From Bacteroidales bacterium (GTDB lineage: Bacteria > Bacteroidota > Bacteroidia > Bacteroidales > SM23-62): a stretch of 20,097 bases of DNA. Below are positions 5,464 to 13,279 of the stretch, in pieces. The translations under genes were made by a program, and so were the position numbers. Each line of letters starts with the position of its first letter. Positions within the stretch are counted from its first letter, which is position 1. The stretch covers positions 1-20,097 of the forward strand of contig JADHVS010000062.1 of the NCBI GenBank assembly GCA_016783865.1. Reading direction: 5' to 3'. Below the pieces are notes generated by a model, which saw nothing but the letters and a program-made list of their open reading frames with translations, ran no database searches and had not been told where the DNA came from.

Positions 5464-8439
5464 ATGAACACATCCCGTAAAAGCATACATACCCAAACAA
5501 TAGATTACGGCCAGGCGTCATTCAGTTTGCTGATGCAGAAAAGGATCCGGCGGGTATTGTTGATCTGCAGTAATTATGATGCGTTTATGCTGGAAGAGGA
5601 TGGCCGGATCGATGAACAGATTTTCAATGAGTATGTCTCGCTGAACCTTCGCTATCCTCCCAATTTTATCCAGACCGGATCCTCAAGGGAAGCCCAGGCA
5701 ATCATGGAGAAAGAATCGATCGACCTGGTTATATCCATGCTGAATATTGAAGACATGGACGCCTTCAGCCTGGCCAGACAGATCAAGGTAAAACATCCCG
5801 CTGTACCGATTGTTGTACTTACACACTTCAACCGTGAGGTGACCATAAGGCTGGAAAAAGAGGACCTGAGTGCCATCGATTATGTTTTTTGCTGGCTGGG
5901 TAATGCCAACCTGCTGCTGGCAATTATCAAGCTTATCGAGGATAAAATGAACTGTGCGAATGATGTCGAAGTGGTTGGGGTTCAGACTATTTTGCTGGTG
6001 GAGGATAGCATACGGTATATTTCCAGTTATCTGCCTACGCTTTATAAGATTATCCTCAAACAATCGCGTGAATTCAGCAACGAGGCATTGAATGAGCACC
6101 AGCGGATGCTGAGGATGAGGGGCCGGCCGAAGATTTTGCTGGCCAAGACGTACGATGAAGCATTGGCTCTATATGACAAGTATAAATACAACCTTCTGGG
6201 TATTATCTCTGATGTGAGCTTCAGCAAAAGCGAAAAAAATAAGAAGAAAAAGAAATACGGTATTGAGTTTTGCCGGCATGTGCGTGGGGAGGACAAGTTT
6301 ATGCCATTCCTGATCCAGTCGTCCGAAATTGCTAATAAGCATTATGCTGATGAACTGAAAGTGGGATTTATCCACAAATATTCGAAGAACCTGTTGTATG
6401 AGCTGAACGATTATATTATCAGGAATTTTGCCTTTGGGGACTTTGTATTCAGGGATCCTGATACTCTGGAAGAGGTGGGGCGGATATCCGATCTGCAGCA
6501 GTTGCAGCATGAGATGCTGAGATTACCGGATAAGGTTCTGGAGTTCCATTCCGGGCGGAATGATTTTTCAAAATGGCTCAATGCACGTGCCATTTTTCCG
6601 GTAGCGCAGTTGTTTAAATATGTGAGGAAGGAGGATTTTGAGAGCCTGGATCATATGAGGTCATACCTGTATGAATCCATTGCCAATTTCAGGATCAGTA
6701 AGGGCAGGGGTATCATTGCTTCCTTCGACAAGACGAAATTTGACGAATACTTAATTTTTTCAAGGATAGGAGAAGGATCTATCGGTGGGAAAGCCAGGGG
6801 GCTTGCCTTTATTAATAACCTTATTGAGAAGCATCATATTTTCAATAAATTCCCGGGTGTGGCCATTACCATTCCACGGACCATTGTCATTTGTACCGAT
6901 ATTTTCGATGAGTTCATGGAGTTCAATAACCTGTATGATATAGCTCTGGCGGATAACAGTGATGAGGATATATTGGCCGCGTTTATTAAGGGGAAACTTC
7001 CAAAGCGGATCCATCAGGATCTGTATGCCCTGATCGAAGTGATCGAAAATCCCATCGCCATTCGCTCTTCAAGCAAGCTGGAAGATTCTCATTATCAGCC
7101 GTTTGCTGGTATATATTCCACTTATATGATCCCTCCTGTAAAAGGGGATAAGAAAGCCATGATGAATATGTTATCCGATGCTATTATTAGCGTCTATGCT
7201 TCGGTGTATTTTAAGAGTAGTAAGGCGTATATGGCTGCCACATCCAATGTGATCGATGAGGAGAAAATGGGTATTATTATACAGGAATTGTGTGGTATTC
7301 AGTATGGAGATAGATTTTATCCAACCCTTTCCGGCGTGGCCCGTTCGATCAATTATTATCCTATACCTCCGCAGAAAACGGTGGATGGGGTCGCCAGCAT
7401 TGCATATGGTTTAGGTAAATATATAATGGATGGCGGGATCGGATTAAAATTTTCACCTAAATATCCGAAGAAGGTACTTCAGTTGTCCTCTCCGGATATG
7501 GTGCTTAAGGATACCCAGAAATATTTCTATGCGCTAGATATGGATCCGGGTAGTTTTGTCCCATCGGTTGATGATGGCATTAACCTTTTGAAGCTTGCCG
7601 TTAAGGAGGCCGAAAAAGACAAGTCCTTCCGGTTTGCTGCATCGACCTTTGACCTGCAGAACCAGATGATCCGGGATGGAATGAACCAGCCGGGTAAACG
7701 GGTGGTTACCTTTTCCAATATATTGAATCACAATGCTTTCCCGCTGGCTGAGATACTTGATAGTTTATTGACTGTCGGACAGAAAGAGATGAATAATCCG
7801 ATTGAGATTGAATTTGCAGCCAACCTTGACCCGGTCGGCGAGGATTCGAAAATCTTTAACTTTCTGCAGATCAGGCCAATTGTGCAGCATGACCTGGATC
7901 TGTCATTCGATCTGGGCGATGTGGATCCGTCCAAGACAATCATTCATTCTAAAGCAGCCCTGGGGAATGGTGTGTTCAGGGGATTGCATGATTTTGTTTA
8001 TGTTAATCCTGCCTCATTCGATGCCTCTGCCAGTGAAAAGATTGCCGGGATGATCGGCGATCTCAATGACCAGTTTTTATCTGAAGGGAAAAACTATATC
8101 CTGGTTGGTCCGGGAAGGTGGGGGTCGAGTGATCCATGGCTGGGAATTCCGGTTAAATGGGCACAGATCTCTGCAGCCCGTGTAATTGTTGAAGCCGGAA
8201 TGGAAAACTATCGCATCGATCCGAGTCAGGGTACCCATTTTTTCCAGAACCTGACCTCGTTTGGGGTAGGCTATTTTACAATTAATCCATATATCAAAGA
8301 GGGTTATTACGATGTTGAGTATCTGGATGGGATCGGAGCAGTTTATGAAAACGGGTTTGTCAGACATTTGCGGTTTAAGAAGCCGATTGTAGTAAAGGTG
8401 GATGGGAAATCCAGCGTCGGAGTGATCTTTAAATCGTGA
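5464..8439 (+). CDS. Two receiver-like domains fused to a PEP/pyruvate-binding (PPDK_N-like) ATP-grasp domain
   Basis: A 991-residue soluble protein. Residues about 28-160 look like a response-regulator receiver, but the phosphoacceptor position is Met92 (VISMLNIEDMD), so it is degenerate. Residues about 173-315 form a second receiver with the acidic pair Glu180-Asp181 (LLVEDS), candidate acceptor Asp250 (GIISD), Ser286-Ser287 and Lys305/Lys308, and a charged insertion in between. From about 430 the ATP-binding domain of PEP synthase and pyruvate phosphate dikinase follows: GGKARGLAF (441-449) and IAIRSSSKLEDS (531-542). No phosphohistidine swivel (TSHAA type) and no PEP barrel is visible, so it should not catalyse the full reaction. 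A phosphorelay-controlled nucleotide sensor or kinase is possible, but the function is unknown. The last Ser and the stop codon come from the adjacent TCGTGAA repeat. Confidence 0.85.
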   Translation: MNTSRKSIHTQTIDYGQASFSLLMQKRIRRVLLICSNYDAFMLEEDGRIDEQIFNEYVSLNLRYPPNFIQTGSSREAQAIMEKESIDLVISMLNIEDMDAFSLARQIKVKHPAVPIVVLTHFNREVTIRLEKEDLSAIDYVFCWLGNANLLLAIIKLIEDKMNCANDVEVVGVQTILLVEDSIRYISSYLPTLYKIILKQSREFSNEALNEHQRMLRMRGRPKILLAKTYDEALALYDKYKYNLLGIISDVSFSKSEKNKKKKKYGIEFCRHVRGEDKFMPFLIQSSEIANKHYADELKVGFIHKYSKNLLYELNDYIIRNFAFGDFVFRDPDTLEEVGRISDLQQLQHEMLRLPDKVLEFHSGRNDFSKWLNARAIFPVAQLFKYVRKEDFESLDHMRSYLYESIANFRISKGRGIIASFDKTKFDEYLIFSRIGEGSIGGKARGLAFINNLIEKHHIFNKFPGVAITIPRTIVICTDIFDEFMEFNNLYDIALADNSDEDILAAFIKGKLPKRIHQDLYALIEVIENPIAIRSSSKLEDSHYQPFAGIYSTYMIPPVKGDKKAMMNMLSDAIISVYASVYFKSSKAYMAATSNVIDEEKMGIIIQELCGIQYGDRFYPTLSGVARSINYYPIPPQKTVDGVASIAYGLGKYIMDGGIGLKFSPKYPKKVLQLSSPDMVLKDTQKYFYALDMDPGSFVPSVDDGINLLKLAVKEAEKDKSFRFAASTFDLQNQMIRDGMNQPGKRVVTFSNILNHNAFPLAEILDSLLTVGQKEMNNPIEIEFAANLDPVGEDSKIFNFLQIRPIVQHDLDLSFDLGDVDPSKTIIHSKAALGNGVFRGLHDFVYVNPASFDASASEKIAGMIGDLNDQFLSEGKNYILVGPGRWGSSDPWLGIPVKWAQISAARVIVEAGMENYRIDPSQGTHFFQNLTSFGVGYFTINPYIKEGYYDVEYLDGIGAVYENGFVRHLRFKKPIVVKVDGKSSVGVIFKS

Positions 8440-8577
8440 ATCGTGAATCGTGAATCGTGAATCGTGAAATGAGAAGCATTCGCCGAAGGCAAATGGTTCG
8501 AATTCGCGAGGGAGGTTGTGATTGTGGCCTCGTGCGTGCCGAGCAATCGTGAATCGTGAATCGTGAATCGTGAATCG
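8434..8577 (+). repeat. Composite heptamer element, copy B
   Basis: Five TCGTGAA units (8434-8468), the 78-bp core (8469-8546) and four TCGTGAA units (8547-8574) plus TCG. The core matches copy A at 23-100 without a difference, while the unit numbers differ. The first unit supplies the TCG TGA that ends the preceding gene. On the - strand the whole element is free of stops in all three frames, which creates a spurious reading frame rich in FTIHDSR. Positions 8578-8686 between the element and gdhA show no gene and no clear promoter. Confidence 0.95.
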
Positions 8578-8686
8578 AGGTGTGGGGTGTCGTATAACAG
8601 GTTTTGAGGATTCCAGGGTTGATTAAAGTCAGTAAAAATAACCCAGATACTTAATAATATCGAATAATCAATAAAATCCAATCATC

Positions 8687-10021
8687 ATGAATGTTGATCT
8701 GATAATGAATGACCTGAGGAAAAAGCATCCGGGCGAAACCGAATTCCATCAGGCCGTACATGAAGTCCTGGAATCGATTGAGGATGTGTACAATGAAAAT
8801 CCACAATTTGCCTCCAACGGAATAATTGAAAGATTAGTTGAACCCGACCGGGTGGTCATTTTCAAAGTGCCCTGGACCGATGATGAAGGAGGTGTCCATG
8901 TAAACCTGGGTTACCGGATACAATTCAACAATGCCATCGGGCCCTATAAAGGAGGATTAAGGTTTCACCCGAGTGTAAACCTGAGTATTCTGAAGTTCCT
9001 GGGATTTGAGCAGATCTTTAAAAACAGCCTCACTTCTCTGCCTTTAGGAGGTGCCAAGGGAGGATCCGATTTCAATCCGAAAGGAAAATCATCTGCAGAG
9101 ATTATGCGGTTTTGTCAATCGTTTATGCTGGAGTTGTGGGAGCTTATTGGTCCCTCTACAGATGTGCCGGCCGGCGACATTGGTGTCGGGGGGCAGGAGA
9201 TTGGTTTCCTGTATGGTATGTACCGCAAGCTGGCCAGGGAGAATACGGGGGTATTGACCGGCAAAGGTATCAATTGGGGCGGGAGCCTGATCCGCCCGGA
9301 AGCAACCGGTTTTGGTGTGGTTTATTTTGCACAGGAGATGCTGGCCACCAGGGGTGAGACAATTGAGGGTAAAACCGTGGCTGTCTCGGGATTTGGTAAT
9401 GTGGCCTGGGGTGCAGTTACAAAGACTGCCGAGCTGGGGGCCAAGGTTGTTACCTTATCTGGTCCGGATGGTTATGTGTATGATCCGGATGGGATTTCCG
9501 GTGTGAAGATCGATTATATGCTGGAACTGAGGGCCACCAACGAAGATATTGTTAAACCATATGCCCATGAATTTGGCGCACAGTTTGTTCAGAGCAAGCA
9601 CCCGTGGGAAGTTAAATGTGATTTGGCGCTGCCTTGTGCCACTGAGAATGAATTGAATGAGGAGGATGCCAGAAAGCTTGTGGCAAACGGCTGTATATGT
9701 GTCTGTGAAGCTGCCAATATGCCCTGTACGCCGGAGGCCATCGAAGTGTTACTGGAACATAAGTTACTGTACGCTCCGGGTAAGGCTGCGAATGCAGGTG
9801 GCGTCGCTACCTCGGGACTTGAAATGTCGCAGAACAGCATGAAACTCAACTGGCCCCGCGAAGAGGTCGACCGCAGGCTGCATGAGATCATGAAGAACAT
9901 ACATGAAGCCTGTGTTATACACGGGGAAGAACCGGATGGGTATATTAATTATATGAATGGGGCCAACATCGCAGGCTTTTTGAAGGTTGCCAATGCCATG
10001 CTGGATCAGGGGATTATTTAA
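8687..10021 (+). CDS. gdhA: Glutamate dehydrogenase, hexameric type (probably NADP-specific)
   Basis: A 444-residue cytoplasmic enzyme that aminates 2-oxoglutarate to glutamate with NAD(P)H. The substrate region contains GPYKGGLRFHPSVN and LPLGGAKGGSDFNPKGKS with catalytic Lys124. PAGDIGVGG holds the conserved Asp164. The Rossmann motif is SGFGNVAWGA (from 234). Length is that of the small hexameric class. Cofactor choice is inferred from family resemblance. The TAA stop is followed directly by a heptamer array. It consumes the product, or supplies the substrate, of the KorAB reaction encoded upstream, but a 991-codon gene and a repeat element lie between them. Confidence 0.96.
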   Translation: MNVDLIMNDLRKKHPGETEFHQAVHEVLESIEDVYNENPQFASNGIIERLVEPDRVVIFKVPWTDDEGGVHVNLGYRIQFNNAIGPYKGGLRFHPSVNLSILKFLGFEQIFKNSLTSLPLGGAKGGSDFNPKGKSSAEIMRFCQSFMLELWELIGPSTDVPAGDIGVGGQEIGFLYGMYRKLARENTGVLTGKGINWGGSLIRPEATGFGVVYFAQEMLATRGETIEGKTVAVSGFGNVAWGAVTKTAELGAKVVTLSGPDGYVYDPDGISGVKIDYMLELRATNEDIVKPYAHEFGAQFVQSKHPWEVKCDLALPCATENELNEEDARKLVANGCICVCEAANMPCTPEAIEVLLEHKLLYAPGKAANAGGVATSGLEMSQNSMKLNWPREEVDRRLHEIMKNIHEACVIHGEEPDGYINYMNGANIAGFLKVANAMLDQGII

Positions 10022-10084
10022 CCGTGAATCGTGAATCGTGAATCGTGAATCGGAAGAACTAGTACCCAGTACCTCGTAACTAGT
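10022..10084 (+). repeat. Heptamer array after gdhA, changing unit but keeping 7-bp register
   Basis: CCGTGAA then three TCGTGAA (10022-10049), a transitional TCGGAAG (10050-10056), then AACTAGT, ACCCAGT, ACCTCGT, AACTAGT (10057-10084). The second set shares only a terminal GT but keeps the exact 7-bp spacing of the first. The array begins on the base after the gdhA stop and overlaps the left end of the foldback element by six bases. Confidence 0.75.
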
Positions 10085-10233
10085 GTCATGTCAACCATGA
10101 AAAAGCATAATGTCATGCTGAATTTATTTCAGCATCTCCTTGTAAAACAGTAGATTCCGAAACCCTGACCTTCGTCAGGGCAGGCGAGTTCGGAATGACG
10201 AATGCTACATTATATACTTAACATGACACTAGT
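10079..10233. mobile_element. 155-bp MITE-like foldback element between gdhA and thrC
   Basis: The ends are 16-bp inverted repeats with one mismatch: ACTAGTGTCATGTCAA (10079-10094) and TTAACATGACACTAGT (10218-10233). Inside are two further palindromes: GCTGAA/TTCAGC near 10118-10133, and a nested hairpin, ATTCCGAA/TTCGGAAT (about 10153-10196) enclosing CCCTGAC-cttc-GTCAGGG. There is no coding capacity and no clear target duplication. The right inverted repeat contains the thrC stop codon (10229-10231). It could serve as a bidirectional terminator for the convergent genes. Mobility is inferred from structure only. Confidence 0.6.
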
Positions 10234-11533
10234 ATTTCCCATCCATTAGATAATCCCTGAAGTTTGAGTATTCTTCGGGTAGGTCGATAGTTTTCGATTC
10301 TTTTAACATGGTTTTCTGAAGAGCCTCGGGGATATGTACTTTTTCCCCGATCACTTTCTCTACAATTTCGTGAAATTTTGCGGGATGGGCAGTGGCGATG
10401 AAAAAGCCGGCGGCATCATCCCTGCCGTGTATTTCTTCGAAAAGCGACCTGTATCCTGTAGCGCTGTGCGGGTCGAGCAGGTAGCCGTGCCCGTGGTAAA
10501 CCTTTTTTATAGTTTCCTTTATCTGCTGGTCGGTATATCTATACCCGTGAATTCTTCCGGCGATCTTTTCGTGTGAATGACCGAACATGTCGAGGATCCT
10601 TACAAAATTGCTCGGGTCCCCCACGTCCATAGCATTTGCAATAGTTGCCAGGGAGGAGGCAGGGGAATAGATCCCGGATTCCAGGTATTTAGGAACGATA
10701 TCATTTATATTTGTTGCCGTAATGTATTGTTTTACAGGCAGTCCCATTGCCCCGGCAATTAATCCTGCTGTCAGGTTACCGAAGTTCCCGCTGGGAACAG
10801 AAATATAAAGGTCCTTCCCGGGGGCATCCATCCGTGCATATCCATTGAAATAATAAAAGGATTGAGGCAATAACCGGGCAAGGTTAATGGAGTTGGCTGA
10901 AGTAAGGATCAGTTTATCATTTAATGTTTTATCGGGAAAAGCAGCTTTTACCAATCGCTGGCAGTCATCAAAAGTACCATCGACCGACAGGGCGGTGATG
11001 TTCTCACCCAGGGTGGTGAATTGCTTTTCCTGCAGCGGGCTCACCAGTCCTCTCGGGAAAAGTATATGCACGTGTATCCCGGGCACTTTCCGGAAACCGT
11101 TCGCAACGGCACTGCCGGTATCCCCGGAAGTAGCCACCAGAACATGAACCGTTTGATTGACATCCTGTGTGAAGTATCCGAGGAGACGGGCCATGAACCG
11201 GGCACCTACATCCTTGAAGGCAAAGGTTGGTCCGTGGAACAGTTCCAGGGACCAGATGTTATCATGGACATGAACCAATGGTGTATCGAAGGAGATGGCA
11301 TCACGGGTCAGGGCTTCAACATCGGCAGGAGGAAGGTCGTCATCGAATAAATGATGGGCTGCTTTTACTGCAATCTCCCGGAAAGGGATTTGTTTTATGT
11401 CTTCGAAAAAACCAGGAGGGAGCGGGCGGATATTTTCCGGCATAAAGAGCCCTTTATCCTCCGCCAGTCCCCTGAGTACAGCTTCTTTCAGCGAAGCTGT
11501 CAGGTTATGGTTATTTGTGCTGTGGTATTTCAA
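10229..11533 (-). CDS. thrC: Threonine synthase
   Basis: A 434-residue PLP enzyme that converts O-phosphohomoserine to threonine. The N-terminus (MKYHSTNNHNLTASLKEAV, then GLFMPE) is the usual threonine synthase start. HGPTFAFKDVGARF carries the PLP lysine, Lys107, and ATSGDTGSAV is the phosphate-binding loop. The start codon is TTG: an in-frame TAA lies 12 nt upstream and no nearby ATG fits the family N-terminus. It is last in the order thrA, HAD phosphatase, thrB, thrC, but a 144-bp gap full of palindromes separates it from thrB. The stop codon lies inside the right inverted repeat of the foldback element. Confidence 0.96.
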   Translation of the reverse strand: MKYHSTNNHNLTASLKEAVLRGLAEDKGLFMPENIRPLPPGFFEDIKQIPFREIAVKAAHHLFDDDLPPADVEALTRDAISFDTPLVHVHDNIWSLELFHGPTFAFKDVGARFMARLLGYFTQDVNQTVHVLVATSGDTGSAVANGFRKVPGIHVHILFPRGLVSPLQEKQFTTLGENITALSVDGTFDDCQRLVKAAFPDKTLNDKLILTSANSINLARLLPQSFYYFNGYARMDAPGKDLYISVPSGNFGNLTAGLIAGAMGLPVKQYITATNINDIVPKYLESGIYSPASSLATIANAMDVGDPSNFVRILDMFGHSHEKIAGRIHGYRYTDQQIKETIKKVYHGHGYLLDPHSATGYRSLFEEIHGRDDAAGFFIATAHPAKFHEIVEKVIGEKVHIPEALQKTMLKESKTIDLPEEYSNFRDYLMDGKY

Positions 11534-11552
11534 GGTTGATTTTTAAAAATAT

Positions 11553-11586
11553 GTCATGCTGTCCGCTGGCTGGCGGACAGGATGAC
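11553..11586. repeat. Palindrome GTCATGCTGTCCGC/GCGGACAGGATGAC
   Basis: Fourteen-base arms (11553-11566 and 11573-11586) with one mismatch around TGGCTG, in the thrB-thrC gap. The outer GTCAT/ATGAC ends place it in the same dispersed family as 2157-2183. It would form a strong hairpin about 20 nt before the thrC start. Confidence 0.8.
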
Positions 11587-11592
11587 CAATTA

Positions 11593-11658
11593 GTCATTCC
11601 GAATTTAGTTCGGAATCTGTTCGAGATCCCGATCCGCTGGCTGGCGGACGGAATGACC
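11593..11658. repeat. Second GTCAT-type palindromic unit upstream of thrC
   Basis: An inner hairpin ATTCCGAA (11596-11603), TTTAG, TTCGGAAT (11609-11616) is enclosed by GTCATTCCG (11593-11601) and CGGAATGAC (11650-11658). The text CCGCTGGCTGGCGGAC occurs both here and in the previous palindrome, so the two units share a module. Alternative pairings are possible. Confidence 0.7.
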
Positions 11659-11673
11659 CCACACCCACACCCT

Positions 11674-11694
11674 CGACTCACGACTCACGACTCA
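11674..11694 (-). repeat. TGAGTCG heptamers reading into thrB
   Basis: Three perfect CGACTCA units on the + strand (TGAGTCG in thrB direction), followed by CGATCC. They encode the last residues and stop of thrB: ATC GTG AGT CGT GAG TCG TGA gives IVSRES and stop. The unit is a one-base variant of TCGTGAA. Confidence 0.85.
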
Positions 11695-12613
11695 CGATCC
11701 TGCAACCTACAGTGTTAACCCCCGAAACAAAAACACTGCATTTAATATTCATCTCATCCAGGACGGATTGTTTTGCCAGGGCGACTCTGCCGGCGATCTC
11801 TCTCGTTTCACACAGGGAAAAAACCGAAGGTCCCGAGCCGGAAATGCTTGAGCCCAAAGCCCCTGCCTGTGAAGCAGCCTCCCTGATCCTGTCGAAGCCG
11901 GGTATCAGGAACGACCGGGCAGGTTCGGCAATGACATCATGAAGCGAATCACGTATCAGCCTGAAATCGGACCGGAATAACCCGGTAATTAATCCGGCCA
12001 CATTCCCGCTCTGGATGGTGGCAGTTTTAAGGGGTACGCTCACCTTGAGTATCTTTCGGCTGGATTCGGTATCGAGTTCAATCTCGGGGTGGACCACTGT
12101 GCAATACATCGATTCGGGAGAAGGCAGGCGGACCAGATCAAGTGGTGAATAACTCCTGACCAGAATAAAACCACCCATCAGCCCTGGTGCAACATTGTCG
12201 GCATGTGCCGATCCACTGGCAACTTCTTCGCCCTTCATCGCGAAAGGAACAAGCTCTTCGGCGGATAACGGGGATCCGAGCAGGTGGTTAACTGCAAATA
12301 CAGCACCGGCCGAGCTGGCAGCACTGGAGCCGATCCCGCTGCCAGGCGCAATCTTCCCGAGAAAATTAAATGTGAACCTGGCATCGGATCCGAGATGCTG
12401 AAGCAATGCCATGGCTGCAACTGTAGCGACATTTTTAGCAGGATCCTGAGGCAGTTTTACATCCGTGCTGTTGATGATCTTATGTTCCTTTCCACGGATA
12501 AAACTCACCTGCATCTTATCTCCGGGCACATCGATAGCAAATCCCAGGATATCAAATCCCGGGCCGACATTAGCGATGGTGGCAGGAGAGAATATGGTGA
12601 TGCTTTCCCTCAT
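11678..12613 (-). CDS. thrB: Homoserine kinase
   Basis: A 311-residue GHMP-family kinase that phosphorylates homoserine for ThrC. The N-terminal IFSPATIANVGPGFDILGFA and the ATP-binding loop APGSGIGSSAASSAG (from 89) are diagnostic. ISGSGPSVFSL near the C-terminus is the third GHMP motif. The ATG follows the stop of the upstream HAD gene without a gap (TAA-ATG), so translation is probably coupled. The C-terminal six residues (IVSRES) and the stop codon are read from a TGAGTCG repeat. The natural C-terminus was therefore probably replaced or trimmed when the repeat arrived. Confidence 0.95.
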   Translation of the reverse strand: MRESITIFSPATIANVGPGFDILGFAIDVPGDKMQVSFIRGKEHKIINSTDVKLPQDPAKNVATVAAMALLQHLGSDARFTFNFLGKIAPGSGIGSSAASSAGAVFAVNHLLGSPLSAEELVPFAMKGEEVASGSAHADNVAPGLMGGFILVRSYSPLDLVRLPSPESMYCTVVHPEIELDTESSRKILKVSVPLKTATIQSGNVAGLITGLFRSDFRLIRDSLHDVIAEPARSFLIPGFDRIREAASQAGALGSSISGSGPSVFSLCETREIAGRVALAKQSVLDEMNIKCSVFVSGVNTVGCRIVSRES

Positions 12614-13276
12614 TTAATCCATGAGTTGATTCAGGTGTGAAGCATTAAACATTTGCAAAGATGCTAATTTCAGGTCAGCAATCGCAAATCCGGGATCATT
12701 AAAATGGGACTCATCCGGGACGACAACGGTTTTCATCCTGGCGGCTTTGGCAGAGAGCAGTCCATTAAAGGAGTCTTCAAATGCAATACATTCGACGGGA
12801 TTAACCCCCAGACTGGTTGCGGTGGCAATATATACTGCCGGGTGAGGTTTGCCAAAGGCCTCATTTTCTGAGGTTTGATATGTGTCAAACTGGTTTTTTA
12901 AATTAAACCGGTCAAGAAAGGTCTCGATGAGCCGAAGAGGAGAGGAGCTGGCCAGACCGACTTTGTAATCCATTTTTCTGAAAAATCGTAAGATCTCCTC
13001 TGCGCCATCCATCAATTGCGCATCCTCCTTTATCTTTTTTTCGATCCGCCCGTAGAATTCATTCGCCAGCTCTTCCGGCGAGAAATTATCCCAGGGTTTC
13101 TGGTTATACCAGTGCAGAATGACCTCCCTGGTCTGTAATCCAAGAGTGGCATCCAATTGCATCTCAGGTGTAATCTCAATCCCATACCGGGCAAAGATCT
13201 CCCGCTCAGTATGCTTCCAGCAGGGCTCCGTATCAACCAGCAATCCGTCCATATCGAAGATGGCAGCTTTCAACAT
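12614..13276 (-). CDS. HAD-superfamily sugar-phosphatase / beta-phosphoglucomutase-like protein
   Basis: A 220-residue HAD hydrolase. Motif I is FDMDGLLVDTEP with nucleophile Asp8 and acid/base Asp10. Motif II is ASSSP (about 109-113), motif III Lys143 in FGKPHP, and motif IV FEDS (166-169). A helical cap domain lies at about 15-85. The pattern resembles HxpB/YniC-type hexitol or 2-deoxyglucose-6-phosphate phosphatases. It sits inside the threonine operon, 3 bp after thrA and 0 bp before thrB, so it is co-expressed with threonine biosynthesis. Its substrate cannot be read from the sequence; a repair or pathway-linked role is speculation. Confidence 0.88.
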   Translation of the reverse strand: MLKAAIFDMDGLLVDTEPCWKHTEREIFARYGIEITPEMQLDATLGLQTREVILHWYNQKPWDNFSPEELANEFYGRIEKKIKEDAQLMDGAEEILRFFRKMDYKVGLASSSPLRLIETFLDRFNLKNQFDTYQTSENEAFGKPHPAVYIATATSLGVNPVECIAFEDSFNGLLSAKAARMKTVVVPDESHFNDPGFAIADLKLASLQMFNASHLNQLMD

Positions 13277-13279
13277 AAG

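Noticed and set aside
8343..8681. 112-residue reading frame on the - strand with FTIHDSR repeats
   Set aside because: It arises because the TCGTGAA arrays and core have no stops on the - strand. It overlaps the 3' end of a real gene and has no family features.
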